Positions 1 through 8,306 of a stretch of 64,000 nucleotides of DNA are shown piece after piece; positions within the stretch are counted from its first letter, which is position 1; every line of letters begins with the position of its first letter. Source of the stretch: Actinomycetes bacterium (GTDB taxonomy: Bacteria > Actinomycetota > Actinomycetes > Nanopelagicales > Nanopelagicaceae); NCBI GenBank assembly GCA_947383695.1, contig OX376642.1, positions 868,001-932,000 on the forward strand, given 5' to 3'. The position numbers and the translations under genes were made by a program. Below the pieces are notes generated by a model, which was given only the letters and a program-made list of their open reading frames with translations, was not told the DNA's origin and ran no database searches.

Positions 1-995
1 GCGGGTGAATAACTAAACGCCGGTGGTGGCGGTGAAGCAAAGTCTGATGAGGCTGCAATACTGCCCCCTGTAACACGAGTGGACAGGACAGCTCCGTTAC
101 CCGTTAAATCAACTGCGTTTGAAGTAGTGGTATTGGTTTGCGGTTTTATCAATGCTAGAACGGTTCCACCGGATACAGTTGTCGAAAAATCATATGACGG
201 TGCAAATGCTGAGGTTCCATCGGTCGGATATAGAGCGACATTTGACAAACGCATTTGCCCGTAAAAGGCCTTACCCGAAGCGTTAGTACCAAAGGGGCCA
301 AGTTTGAAAATTCGTAATGGGTTCGAAGGTGCATTGATAGACGTAGCAGACTGGGCAACTTTGCCCCCAACAAAAGCTGTTAGGCGCGCATTGCCGCCAA
401 TTATTGATTTCTGAAGTGCTATGTGTGTCCATCCACCAGTTGGAAACTCCACCCTAGGGCATGCGGCTACGGTTGCTGAAGCATCGCAATAACGAAGCAC
501 GCCGTTTGCATTTGTCCGCATGTAGTGCGAACCGCCGACGCCCTCCACGCGATATAGCCGTTGATTCCAGCCCTCATAGGCGGTTGCTCCACCGCCACTT
601 TCAGGGATTGAGGCACCCGCAGCTACTTCAGCGCAACCTTGAGTCGACCCATTACCACCGGTGGCACTGTAACTGCTGTTTGTTGCGGCATCAGTTTTCA
701 CCCACGCCTCAAAGGTGTATGCGACATTTCCGGACAAAGCCAGCTCACTAGGGATATCCAATGTCAAATAATTATTACCCGTTCCACATTGACCGCCATA
801 GTTGCTGCCTGAAGTGATGGAAATACTTCCAGGGTTAGAGTTGTTAGCCGATGCTGTTGGCAAATTTTGTGGCGCAGTTATTCCAACAACCGGCAAAATG
901 AGTGATCCCAATAGCGCGGCAACTACAACTCGCGCCACGTTTACGCGCAAAGTCCGCTGTATCTGCTTGATATCTAAAGAAAACAAGTTACGCAC
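1..995 (-). CDS. Secreted LamG/concanavalin-like protein, C-terminus off the window
   Basis: This reading frame is open from a GTG at 995 to the left edge (331 residues seen, no stop), so it is 3'-partial. An AAGGGG ribosome site lies 4-5 bases before the GTG. Residues 1 to about 42 form a signal peptide (basic stretch RTLRVNVAR, then a hydrophobic core). The mature part has a beta-rich, Cys-containing region with FEAWVK near its start and GGWTHIAL further on, typical of laminin-G/concanavalin-like (LamG-type) domains. It ends in a PPPP-containing linker, so more domains probably follow outside the window. The likely role is an exported carbohydrate-binding or surface protein; the ligand is unknown. 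It is divergent from the TetR gene at 1138. Its leader resembles that of the large protein at 11672-15214. Confidence 0.72.
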   Translation of the reverse strand, partial: MRNLFSLDIKQIQRTLRVNVARVVVAALLGSLILPVVGITAPQNLPTASANNSNPGSISITSGSNYGGQCGTGNNYLTLDIPSELALSGNVAYTFEAWVKTDAATNSSYSATGGNGSTQGCAEVAAGASIPESGGGATAYEGWNQRLYRVEGVGGSHYMRTNANGVLRYCDASATVAACPRVEFPTGGWTHIALQKSIIGGNARLTAFVGGKVAQSATSINAPSNPLRIFKLGPFGTNASGKAFYGQMRLSNVALYPTDGTSAFAPSYDFSTTVSGGTVLALIKPQTNTTTSNAVDLTGNGAVLSTRVTGGSIAASSDFASPPPPAFSYSP

Positions 996-1056
996 GAGAC
1001 CCCTTGTGTTAAAGAATGGATTATGTATTCAATCTTGAGAAAGTATGCCATAAATG

Positions 1057-1067
1057 AGAGGTAGCAC
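1057..1067. promoter_or_regulatory. Shared 11-bp motif AGAGGTRGCAC, copy 1
   Basis: AGAGGTAGCAC lies between the divergent LamG-protein gene and TetR gene. It is 62 bases from the GTG of the secreted gene and about 70 from the TetR start. The same motif with one change sits at 15275-15285 in the matching place of the paralogous cassette. It could be a TetR operator or a promoter element of the secreted gene. This is inference from position and repetition. Confidence 0.45.
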
Positions 1068-1124
1068 CAGTCTTAGAATCTGCTTTCAAGTGTCGGGCTC
1101 TACCCCAATGGTGTGGGTCGGTTC

Positions 1125-1130
1125 TACACT
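1125..1130 (+). promoter_or_regulatory. -10 element TACACT, TetR gene
   Basis: TACACT ends 7 bases before the ATG at 1138. This fits the leaderless pattern seen throughout the window and supports that start over the upstream ATG at 1054. No clear -35 is seen. Confidence 0.5.
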
Positions 1131-1137
1131 TAGACCC

Positions 1138-1788
1138 ATGGCATCCAAAAAGCAGGCGGCTCAAGCCCCTGGTGGTAGACAAGCTGCCTATAGCGCCAGA
1201 AATCGCGCTGCCTTAATCAAGGTCGCCCAAGAGGTTTTAGCTGAAGTAGGGCCGAGTGCCACTATCGAACAATTATCAGCCCACGCCCAGGTCTCCCCGA
1301 CAACTATCTATAAATACTTTGCCAATAAAGAGGTGCTTTTCTCCGAGGCGTTCAGCCAGATGTGGGAGGAATGGATCCATTGGTCCAACGAAACAAGATC
1401 TCCAGGTGAACCTCTTGAGACAGTGTTAGACGCTGGGCGCAAACTCTTTCGGATCAAGCAGCATGATCCGATCCTTGCCGAAGTTCTGCACAATGTTGTG
1501 AGGGATCCGCAATTTGCAATGAATGCGGTCCAAGGGGAAGCAGATCGAGTATTTAAAACCTTGGCCAAAATGGGGGCCGTCAAGAGTGAAGACCTAGAGG
1601 AGAGATTGATTATCTGGAAGCACATCTACACGGGTATCTGTATTTCTCTCTATGGCACGAAGGAAATCTCCCCTGAGGAAGCTGATCTAGCTTTCGGAAT
1701 TGGACTGTCGGTCTGGGGTATTAGTGAGGCAAAAGCGAAGAAGATTATTTCGCGGCCACTTACATTTCCGCTTCATGCAATAAAGTAA
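1138..1788 (+). CDS. TetR family transcriptional regulator
   Basis: This is a 216-residue DNA-binding regulator. After a short polar tail it has the TetR N-terminal helix-turn-helix (about residues 20-65), including the recognition-helix stretch VSPTTIYKYFANKEVLF. The rest is a variable helical ligand/dimer domain. The ATG at 1138 is preferred over 1054 because the -10 box TACACT lies 7 bases before it and the extra N-terminus has no TetR character. It is divergent from the secreted LamG protein, so that gene is the natural target. It is a paralogue of the regulator at 15359-16003: same length class, same helix-turn-helix, similar C-termini (GIS-x-AKAKK). The effector is unknown. Confidence 0.85.
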   Translation: MASKKQAAQAPGGRQAAYSARNRAALIKVAQEVLAEVGPSATIEQLSAHAQVSPTTIYKYFANKEVLFSEAFSQMWEEWIHWSNETRSPGEPLETVLDAGRKLFRIKQHDPILAEVLHNVVRDPQFAMNAVQGEADRVFKTLAKMGAVKSEDLEERLIIWKHIYTGICISLYGTKEISPEEADLAFGIGLSVWGISEAKAKKIISRPLTFPLHAIK

Positions 1789-1808
1789 AAACGACTTTCA
1801 GAAACTCT

Positions 1809-2162
1809 TTACTCCCCGTTGGAGCGGTCTTCCCAACGCTTTTCCATGCGAGCGCTCAAGTTGCCACGCGCACGAGGGGCCTTCTTTGGGCCACGTACCT
1901 GAGGAGAGATGCTGGAGATTGCGCTGATTACTCCGGTCAGGGCGATGATGAAGCCCAGGATTCCGATCGGGGTAATTTGAGCGATGAGGCCGCCAAACAA
2001 GGTAGCCAATCCCAATAGCAGTAAGCCTGCACCGACCATGATGCGGTTTCGAGAGGGCGAGGTTGGCGTAGCTGAAAGAGCTGAAACTAGGCGTGGATCC
2101 TCAGTTAAAAGGGCAGCCTCCATCTCTTCAAGTAGGCGTTTTTCGCGATCTGATAGTGGCAC
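1809..2162 (-). CDS. DUF3040 domain membrane protein
   Basis: This 117-residue protein has the DUF3040 layout common in actinobacteria. It starts with a charged segment with the pattern LSDREKRLLEEME, followed by two transmembrane helices (about residues 40-60 and 66-86) and a basic tail. The function of the family is unknown. The GTG start has TATTGT exactly six bases upstream, a leaderless arrangement. It converges with the TetR gene and precedes dinB on the opposite side, a neighbourhood also seen in other actinobacteria (known of the family, not computed here). Confidence 0.85.
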   Translation of the reverse strand: MPLSDREKRLLEEMEAALLTEDPRLVSALSATPTSPSRNRIMVGAGLLLLGLATLFGGLIAQITPIGILGFIIALTGVISAISSISPQVRGPKKAPRARGNLSARMEKRWEDRSNGE

Positions 2163-2168
2163 AGGCTC

Positions 2169-2174
2169 ACAATA
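2169..2174 (-). promoter_or_regulatory. -10 element TATTGT, DUF3040 gene
   Basis: On the minus strand TATTGT is followed by six bases and then the GTG start at 2162. This implies a transcript beginning at or near the start codon. Confidence 0.5.
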
Positions 2175-2206
2175 GAACAGATTGTGTGTGCCCGCTACTT
2201 CTTTTC

Positions 2207-3403
2207 CTACTCTTCAGAATCTTCTGAGGAAGGTTTAATCAAGCGTGCAGGTCGCACGGAACCATGGCCAAAACGCTCGCGGGCTTTATCCATCGCCCCT
2301 TCCGCCTCACGCCACCCCTTTTCGCGCTCACCCAAGATCATCTGAACAGGTGCTCCTTCGCTTAAGTTTTCAAGGGATACACCTACTAGACGCAAACGTG
2401 CACGATCGATGCGCAGCCCTTGGTACAAACCCCTAACAACTTCATACACATCGTGAGTACTGTCGATTGGAAGCGGCAAAGTCTTTGAACGATTGATCGT
2501 TGAAAAGTCTCCGAAGCGAACCTTGATTGAAATCGTCTTGGCGAACAATCCTTTGTCACGCAATCTAGATGTTGCGCGCTCGCACAGCCGCAGGTATTCG
2601 CGCAGAATTTCTTCAGGGTTATCTAAATCAGTTGGAAATGTTTCGGCAGCGCTAATGCTTTTTTCAGCATCTTGCGGTGCAACATCGCGGTAATCGCGAC
2701 CCCACGCAAGTTCATGCAATGTGCTGCCAGCTGCTTCTCCGACAGCACGAATTAAAGTTGTGCGCGGAAGCTTTGCGATGTCCTCAATTGTGCGCAGACC
2801 TAATCGTTCTAAAACTTCAGCTGTCTTTGGTCCTACTCCCCACATCGCAGATATTGGCAGTGGATGTAGAAATTCAAGAATTCGGTCGCTAGTAATTTCC
2901 AGCATTCCGTTGGGTTTGCAATGTGTGGATGCAAGCTTTGCAATGAACTTAGATGGTGCGATTCCAACTGAACAAGTAATTCCTTCTTGCGCTTCAACCT
3001 TTGCACGAATTGCAGCTGCGATCTCGCGACCCGTACCAAGCAACTTCTTTGCACCAGTTACATCCAGAAAAGCCTCATCAACAGATATCGGTTCAACGTT
3101 AGGAGTAAAGCTTTCAAAGATCTCCATGATGTGCCCAGATACCTCTTGGTAGCGCGCCATATCAACGGGTAAAAAGATTGCATGCGGTGCTAGTCGACGT
3201 GCTTGTCCGACTGGCATTGCAGAGTGAATACCAAATTTGCGCGCTTCGTAATTTGCTGCAGATACAACGCCACGTGTACCCATTCCGATTACAACCGCTT
3301 TACCTTTTAATTCGGGATTGTCTTTTTCGGCAACCGATGCGAAGAAAGCATCCATATCAACATGCAGAATGGTTGCCTGGGTTGGCTTCTCATCCGTTGT
3401 CAT
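2207..3403 (-). CDS. dinB: DNA polymerase IV (Y-family translesion polymerase)
   Basis: This 398-residue Y-family polymerase copies past damaged bases. The palm metal ligands are all visible: D16 and D18 in HVDMDAFF, and D109/E110 in SVDEAFLD. It is therefore predicted to be catalytically active, unlike the degenerate ImuB proteins that accompany DnaE2 in many bacteria. The helix-hairpin-helix and little-finger domains follow, with a possible clamp-binding QMIL motif and a short acidic tail. The ATG overlaps the dnaE2 stop in an ATGA arrangement, so it is the last gene of a three-gene operon led by the LexA box at 6936. Confidence 0.95.
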   Translation of the reverse strand: MTTDEKPTQATILHVDMDAFFASVAEKDNPELKGKAVVIGMGTRGVVSAANYEARKFGIHSAMPVGQARRLAPHAIFLPVDMARYQEVSGHIMEIFESFTPNVEPISVDEAFLDVTGAKKLLGTGREIAAAIRAKVEAQEGITCSVGIAPSKFIAKLASTHCKPNGMLEITSDRILEFLHPLPISAMWGVGPKTAEVLERLGLRTIEDIAKLPRTTLIRAVGEAAGSTLHELAWGRDYRDVAPQDAEKSISAAETFPTDLDNPEEILREYLRLCERATSRLRDKGLFAKTISIKVRFGDFSTINRSKTLPLPIDSTHDVYEVVRGLYQGLRIDRARLRLVGVSLENLSEGAPVQMILGEREKGWREAEGAMDKARERFGHGSVRPARLIKPSSEDSEE

Positions 3404-6400
3404 ATTGCGAGCGTACTTTGTTTAGCGCTCCAACTTTCGTAAGCGGCACGTAAATCCCAAGCCCCTGTAGCCCTGATAGAGATGCCTCTGGCACCTGTGC
3501 GACGGGTGACGCCCCGAACCAGTAGTAGCGATGTCGAATACAAAACATTGGCGTACTCACTTTGAACATCGGTAAAGAAAGTTGAATCGCTGCACCCATA
3601 TCCATCATCAAGGGTCAGGAAGATGACACGTTTACCCGAACGTACCGGTGGTGTCTGCATCGCTACCTTGATCCCTGCAACCAAGACCGATGACTGTGAT
3701 CGCTGTTTCAGCAAATCACTAGAGCGAACCGCACCAATTGCGTTAAGGAACTCGCCATAAAACTCGATCATGTGGCGGGACATATCAATCCCTAAGCGAT
3801 CGATCTCATGCTTCACACTTTCCGATGCGGTCATCGCAGGCAAGCCGCTACTTATCAACGCCGGTGGTTCAAACCCTAAGTTCATCTGCGCGCCAGAGAC
3901 GGCAGCGCTTGGTGATTTTTGTAGATCGGAAAAATGCAGCAACAGATCTCGACGGTTGACATCAGCATGCAAGGAATCAAAACCACCTGTAAGAATCAAA
4001 CTTTCAGTAACTGGAGTGCTGCAACCAGATCTGCGAACAAAATCATTTAAATCGATGTAAGGGCGGCCGGCGATAATTGATTGCACTTCCCCATCACTGA
4101 TTCCGCTAACCGTTGATAAGGCGATGCGGATCGCGTTGCCATGATCTTCCACTCGATACACCGCATCAGATGCGTTGACATCAATGGGGGCAATAGTGAT
4201 TCCCATCTGTCGTGCCTCATCCACAATTAAACGTTTGGGATACATGCCGGGATCATGGGTTAAAACACCTGCAAGAAATGCTGCCGGGTAATGGGTCTTG
4301 AGCCATGCCGATTGATAGGTAGGCAGCGCAAAAGCTGCAGCATGTGCTTTGCAAAAACCAAAGGATGCAAAGGCGCGCAGTACATCCCAGATCTCTTGAA
4401 TAATTGGCAGCTCATACCCCTTGGCCGTTGCTGCAGGAAAGAACCAATCGCAGACCTCTTGTTGACCTGCGCGATCCCCCAAGGATCTGCGTTTTTCATC
4501 CGCCGTTGCTAATGAAACCCCGGTCATCGTTGCGATGATCTGAATAACCTGTTCATGGAAGACAACAACGCCTTCGGTATGGGCCAAAATCTCATATAAA
4601 TCAGGGTGAATTATCTGCGCTGGGCTCCACCCATGACGCGCTTTAAGAAATGGCGTGATCATGTCGCTCTTAACCGGCCCTGGTCTAAAGAGTGAAATAT
4701 CAATAATTAAATCGGTAAAGGTTTTGGGCGCAAGCTTTCCAACAAGTTCGCGTTGTCCTGGACTTTCAACCTGAAAGATTCCAAGGGTTCTGGTGGATTG
4801 AATTAACTCGTAGGTTGCTGTGTCATCCAATGGAACGGTATCAATATCAATGACCTCTTGATGAACCCGTTCAATCTCTTTCATTGAGTAAGCAATAGTT
4901 GATTGCATACGAACACCCAAGACATCTAGCTTCAATAAGCCAACCGCTTCAACATCATCCTTATCAAAGGCGACCATGGGATAACCGCCTGCGCTGCTCA
5001 TCAATGGTGCGCGATCTAGAAAACCACCATCGGATAAAACAATCGCACATGGATGCATTGCAAGGTGGCGTGGCAAACCATCTAGGCGTTGTGCCATCTC
5101 AATTGTTGCCGCCATTAATGGCGTAGATGTATTCATGCGTCGAAGTTCGGGCAGAGATTCCAAGGTTGCTGCAATATTGCGGGCACGAACATGTGGCATG
5201 GATTTGGCCAACATGTCGATCTCCATGCCGGGTAAGCCAAGGGCTGCTCCTGCATCACGGATCGCATGGCGTGCACGATAGGTATCGACCATTGCTACAA
5301 CTGCGCACCGTGATTGATTAGTAGGCGATCCCCAATCACTATCGCCATACCTTTTAAAGACCATGTCATAAATTTCAAGACGTCTTGCAGATTCCACATC
5401 GATATCAATATCCGGCAAAGCTCTGCGCAGCGGAGAACAAAAACGCTCCATCAATAAACCATGTTGCATGGGATCTACACCTGAGATTCCAAGTAAGTGA
5501 CAGATCAAGGAACCCGCACCGCTGCCACGAGCTGCAACACGGATTCCGGCATCTCTTGCCATATCTGAAATATCTGCAACTGTTAAAAAGTATGACTCGT
5601 AACCAAGGGTTGCAACCGTTGCGAGTTCATCATCTAAACGTGCACGTGCTTTGCTGATCTGATCGCTGCTGTTATATCGCCAGTTGATTCCAGCTTCGCT
5701 GCGAGAACGCAGCAAGGCACGCATCTCTTGTGCGGTATTTACCCCTACAACATGGGGCTCAGGCAGGTGAGCTCCCCCTAAACCGATGTCGCGCTGAGGT
5801 GACAACAAAGAACGTTCTGCCCATTCGCGGGTTGTCTTTAACAGTGCACGCGGTGTTCGTTCTCCTGCAGCGCGTGCGATTTCAGCAGCCAGCGAAATCA
5901 TCTCATCACTAGATTTCAAAAATCCTTCAGCGTTACGTCGTTCAATGTGGCGATCATGCAATGGCACTAGCTGTCGCACACAATCTAAAACATCTGCCAC
6001 CGGACCATCGGTTCGATCCTTCATGCGAACAGCGTTAGTGATAACTGCATCAATATCATTGTCGCGAGCAAAGATTAAGGATCGTGCTGCATGTTCAGTA
6101 GAACGCGGACCGCGACCTGCGACCAGGTGTGAAACACATTCGATAGCGTTGTTAGCAAATAGATCACGGGTTTGATTAAAGATATGCAGCGCTTGATCAA
6201 AGCGGTGGTTTTGTATCGCATCGCTGATAGGTGATTCAGGGCCATGCATCGCATAAACATTGGTGCTGTAATTACTGAACTGTTGTAAAAAATCTAAGGT
6301 CAAAACTGGAACACGGGTATCGCTGGTCATTGTTAGCGATGTCATCAATCTGCACAGCGAGCGCCATCCCCCATCGCTATGCGCCAACAAGGTGATGCGA

Positions 6401-6627
6401 CCTTTACTGTCACCCAGGTCAATGGCACAGTTGACTCCGATGATGGGTGCGATTCCATAATCAACACAGCTTTGAGTAAAACGGATGGCACCAGCCAACC
6501 CATCACGATCTGTTAACGCGAGCGCCGGCATTTCAAACTCGGCTGCACGTTGAACTAGATCGTGGGGTTGCGTGGTTCCATATTTCAATGAGTACCCACT
6601 GGCAACATTGAGGTGAATAAAACTCAT
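3400..6627 (-). CDS. dnaE2: Error-prone DNA polymerase, DnaE2/ImuC type
   Basis: This 1075-residue C-family polymerase is the alpha-subunit type used in damage-induced mutagenesis. It has an N-terminal PHP domain, a palm with the catalytic PDIDID at 405-410, fingers, a helix-hairpin-helix region and an OB-fold near the C-terminus. The length fits DnaE2, not the longer replicative DnaE1. In the first PHP metal motif the second position is Asn (H5, N7), so that metal site is probably impaired. It is coupled by 4-base overlaps to the DUF6504 gene upstream and dinB downstream, under the LexA box. Assignment to DnaE2 rests on length, context and the SOS box. Confidence 0.9.
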   Translation of the reverse strand: MSFIHLNVASGYSLKYGTTQPHDLVQRAAEFEMPALALTDRDGLAGAIRFTQSCVDYGIAPIIGVNCAIDLGDSKGRITLLAHSDGGWRSLCRLMTSLTMTSDTRVPVLTLDFLQQFSNYSTNVYAMHGPESPISDAIQNHRFDQALHIFNQTRDLFANNAIECVSHLVAGRGPRSTEHAARSLIFARDNDIDAVITNAVRMKDRTDGPVADVLDCVRQLVPLHDRHIERRNAEGFLKSSDEMISLAAEIARAAGERTPRALLKTTREWAERSLLSPQRDIGLGGAHLPEPHVVGVNTAQEMRALLRSRSEAGINWRYNSSDQISKARARLDDELATVATLGYESYFLTVADISDMARDAGIRVAARGSGAGSLICHLLGISGVDPMQHGLLMERFCSPLRRALPDIDIDVESARRLEIYDMVFKRYGDSDWGSPTNQSRCAVVAMVDTYRARHAIRDAGAALGLPGMEIDMLAKSMPHVRARNIAATLESLPELRRMNTSTPLMAATIEMAQRLDGLPRHLAMHPCAIVLSDGGFLDRAPLMSSAGGYPMVAFDKDDVEAVGLLKLDVLGVRMQSTIAYSMKEIERVHQEVIDIDTVPLDDTATYELIQSTRTLGIFQVESPGQRELVGKLAPKTFTDLIIDISLFRPGPVKSDMITPFLKARHGWSPAQIIHPDLYEILAHTEGVVVFHEQVIQIIATMTGVSLATADEKRRSLGDRAGQQEVCDWFFPAATAKGYELPIIQEIWDVLRAFASFGFCKAHAAAFALPTYQSAWLKTHYPAAFLAGVLTHDPGMYPKRLIVDEARQMGITIAPIDVNASDAVYRVEDHGNAIRIALSTVSGISDGEVQSIIAGRPYIDLNDFVRRSGCSTPVTESLILTGGFDSLHADVNRRDLLLHFSDLQKSPSAAVSGAQMNLGFEPPALISSGLPAMTASESVKHEIDRLGIDMSRHMIEFYGEFLNAIGAVRSSDLLKQRSQSSVLVAGIKVAMQTPPVRSGKRVIFLTLDDGYGCSDSTFFTDVQSEYANVLYSTSLLLVRGVTRRTGARGISIRATGAWDLRAAYESWSAKQSTLAI

Positions 6628-6905
6628 ACGTTACGGATAATCCACTGACCCGTTACTTCATCACGTTCGAGTTCAAAGGTTGTTAACGCACCGATAGGTG
6701 CCGCCTCTACCCTCCACACAGCTCGTGCTTGATCATCAGGGCGATACTTTCCATCGCTGATCCGATTCCACCAACCACCTGCTTCACACCATCGCGACAA
6801 CACCGCATGGATGCGAAACCGTTTTCCTTTGTAGGTGAACTCGATAGGAGTTGTTGCGCCATCGATAGTGACATCGAGGGCGGGGTTAACCTGCGTGGCT
6901 GACAT
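6624..6905 (-). CDS. DUF6504 family protein of the SOS polymerase operon
   Basis: This 93-residue soluble protein is of the DUF6504 type, found in actinobacteria beside DnaE2/DinB genes. It has a Trp-rich centre (GGWWN) and ends in a stretch like that of other members; no enzyme motif is visible. It is the first gene of the operon, with the LexA box 31 bases before its ATG. Its stop overlaps the dnaE2 start by 4 bases. Position suggests an accessory factor for translesion synthesis, perhaps in place of ImuA. This is inference. Confidence 0.75.
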   Translation of the reverse strand: MSATQVNPALDVTIDGATTPIEFTYKGKRFRIHAVLSRWCEAGGWWNRISDGKYRPDDQARAVWRVEAAPIGALTTFELERDEVTGQWIIRNV

Positions 6906-6935
6906 TTTCGGGTGGACCTTTCACAGCTGTGGGTA

Positions 6936-6953
6936 TTCGAACAGATGTTCGAA
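6936..6953. promoter_or_regulatory. LexA (SOS) box
   Basis: TTCGAACAGATGTTCGAA: two symmetric 7-base arms around AGAT. It matches the actinobacterial/Bacillus-type LexA consensus TCGAAC-N4-GTTCGA at every conserved position. It lies 31 bases upstream of the DUF6504 start and should repress the DUF6504-dnaE2-dinB operon until DNA damage. Confidence 0.93.
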
Positions 6954-7008
6954 AAATAGCCCTCACCACCGACAAATAGCAAGCCGCTGAGCGTGTCGTG
7001 GCTAAAAT

Positions 7009-7026
7009 TAGTTGAAATTTCAACTA
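7009..7026. promoter_or_regulatory. 18-bp perfect palindrome before the DoxX gene
   Basis: TAGTTGAAATTTCAACTA reads identically on both strands. It overlaps or abuts a possible -10 box TATTAT (7025-7030) and lies about 45 bases before the DoxX ATG. Size and symmetry fit the operator of a dimeric winged-helix repressor such as a MarR-family protein. DoxX-type genes in other bacteria are often under such thiol- or quinone-sensing repressors. The regulator is not in the window. Confidence 0.6.
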
Positions 7027-7071
7027 TTATTACTCGGTAAGTTCAATCAACCAAAATTTCAAGGAGTCTCA

Positions 7072-7497
7072 ATGGACATCGTCCTCATCATCGGCCGCGT
7101 GCTATTTGCACTGATCTTCATCTCTTCAGGCGTTTCACACCTCACCAAGCTTGAGGCAATGACTGGCTACGCCAAGTACAAGAAGGTTCCAGCAGCAAAG
7201 TTCAGTGTGGTCCTATCTGGTCTCATGATCCTCGTCGGTGGTCTCTACATCGCATTTGGTGTCTACGCAGATCTAGGCGCATTACTTATCGCTCTATTCC
7301 TACTGCCAGCAGCGTTCATGATGCACGCATTTTGGAAGGAAACAGATGCAACAGCTAAGCAAAATGAGTCAATCGGATTCTTCAAGGATCTATCACTCGC
7401 TGGCGCTGCATTGATCATCTTCGCACTGATCGCAAGCGGAACAGTGGCGGATGCAGACTTCGGTCCATCAATCGCACTTTCATTCTTCAATAAATAA
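7072..7497 (+). CDS. DoxX family membrane protein
   Basis: This 141-residue integral membrane protein has four predicted helices. It opens with the DoxX-type GRVLFALIFISSGVSHL and contains GYAKYKKVP, a pattern of the family. DoxX proteins are linked to quinone, thiol or sulfur redox stress, but a precise activity here cannot be read from sequence. The ATG at 7072 has an ideal AAGGAG site (7061-7066); upstream in-frame TTG starts lack one. It is transcribed alone, between a palindromic operator and a strong terminator. Confidence 0.85.
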   Translation: MDIVLIIGRVLFALIFISSGVSHLTKLEAMTGYAKYKKVPAAKFSVVLSGLMILVGGLYIAFGVYADLGALLIALFLLPAAFMMHAFWKETDATAKQNESIGFFKDLSLAGAALIIFALIASGTVADADFGPSIALSFFNK

Positions 7498-7508
7498 TTA
7501 CAAGTAAG

Positions 7509-7543
7509 AAAAGCCCGTCGGTTTCATACCGGCGGGCTTTTTT
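7509..7543 (+). terminator. Rho-independent terminator after DoxX
   Basis: The stem AAGCCCGTCGG / CCGGCGGGCTT has one G-T pair and a loop of about 6 bases. It is followed by a run of seven T. It ends the DoxX transcript. Confidence 0.93.
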
Positions 7544-7559
7544 GTACCATGATTAGCCA

Positions 7560-8306
7560 ATGGAAATCATCAGCGGATTACTAGCAGGTGGTTTCATCGG
7601 CGCAGTTTTAGGATTTATCGGTGCAGGTGGAGCGATGCTCTCTGTACCAATCCTGCTATACATCTTTGACTTCACCCCTCAGGCTGCAACTACCGCAGCT
7701 ATCGCCGTTGTCTTAACCGCAGCGATTTCAGGGTTGCTTCCCAAGATCAAGAGCAAGGAGGTTCTCTTTAAAGAGGCCTCTGTTATCTGGTCATTAGGAC
7801 TGGTTACCAATATTGGTTTTTCCATCATCGCTCACCGCTTAAGTGATTCAGTAATCACCACCGGCTTTGCCCTTGTTCTTCTATCAGCAGGAACAGCGAT
7901 GTTAATTAAGCCTGTTGCGGGCACTGAAAAGAAGATTCCTATTATCTGGCTAGTTGTTATGTCATTGGTAATCGGTTCGATGACTGGCTTGTTTGGAATC
8001 GGTGGCGGCTTTCTGGCAATTCCCGTTCTTGTTCTCTTCTTTAAAGTCCCACAAGGAAAAGCTGCAGGTACTTCACTTGCAATCATTGCAATTAACTCAA
8101 TCACCGCATTCTTTGGTCACTATCAAAATTGGTCAGAGGTTACGTGGACGGTGCCGATCGCAATGTCTATTGGCGCTGTAATTGTTGCTCGTTTTGCCTC
8201 TATCAAGAGCGGCCAAATGAACGCCACTATCCTGCGAAAGAGCTTTGCTTTCTTGCTGTACTCGATTGCGGTATTTACCCTGCTTGAAACCTGGGTTATT
8301 GCTTAA
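7560..8306 (+). CDS. TSUP family (TauE/SafE-like) transporter
   Basis: This 248-residue permease has about eight hydrophobic helices and the two TSUP repeats. Each repeat carries a glycine-rich first helix: GAVLGFIGAGGAMLSVP near the N-terminus and GLFGIGGGFLAIPVL in the middle. The family exports or imports sulfite, sulfonates or related small anions; the substrate is not determinable here. Its 3' end overlaps the convergent MFS gene by 11 bases. CATGAT lies six bases before the ATG, a weak leaderless-type -10. Confidence 0.88.
   Translation: MEIISGLLAGGFIGAVLGFIGAGGAMLSVPILLYIFDFTPQAATTAAIAVVLTAAISGLLPKIKSKEVLFKEASVIWSLGLVTNIGFSIIAHRLSDSVITTGFALVLLSAGTAMLIKPVAGTEKKIPIIWLVVMSLVIGSMTGLFGIGGGFLAIPVLVLFFKVPQGKAAGTSLAIIAINSITAFFGHYQNWSEVTWTVPIAMSIGAVIVARFASIKSGQMNATILRKSFAFLLYSIAVFTLLETWVIA

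Noticed and set aside
461-1038. Two plus-strand open frames inside the left-end secreted gene
   Set aside because: They are opposite-strand shadows. The minus frame is open for the whole stretch, has a ribosome site, a signal peptide and a recognisable LamG-like composition.
1054-1137. Earlier ATG for the first TetR gene
   Set aside because: The added 28 residues have no TetR features and would run through the shared motif and the -10 box; the ATG at 1138 fits the leaderless spacing.
3054-3403. DinB as a degenerate ImuB
   Set aside because: D16, D18, D109 and E110 are all present, so it is a normal Y-family polymerase.
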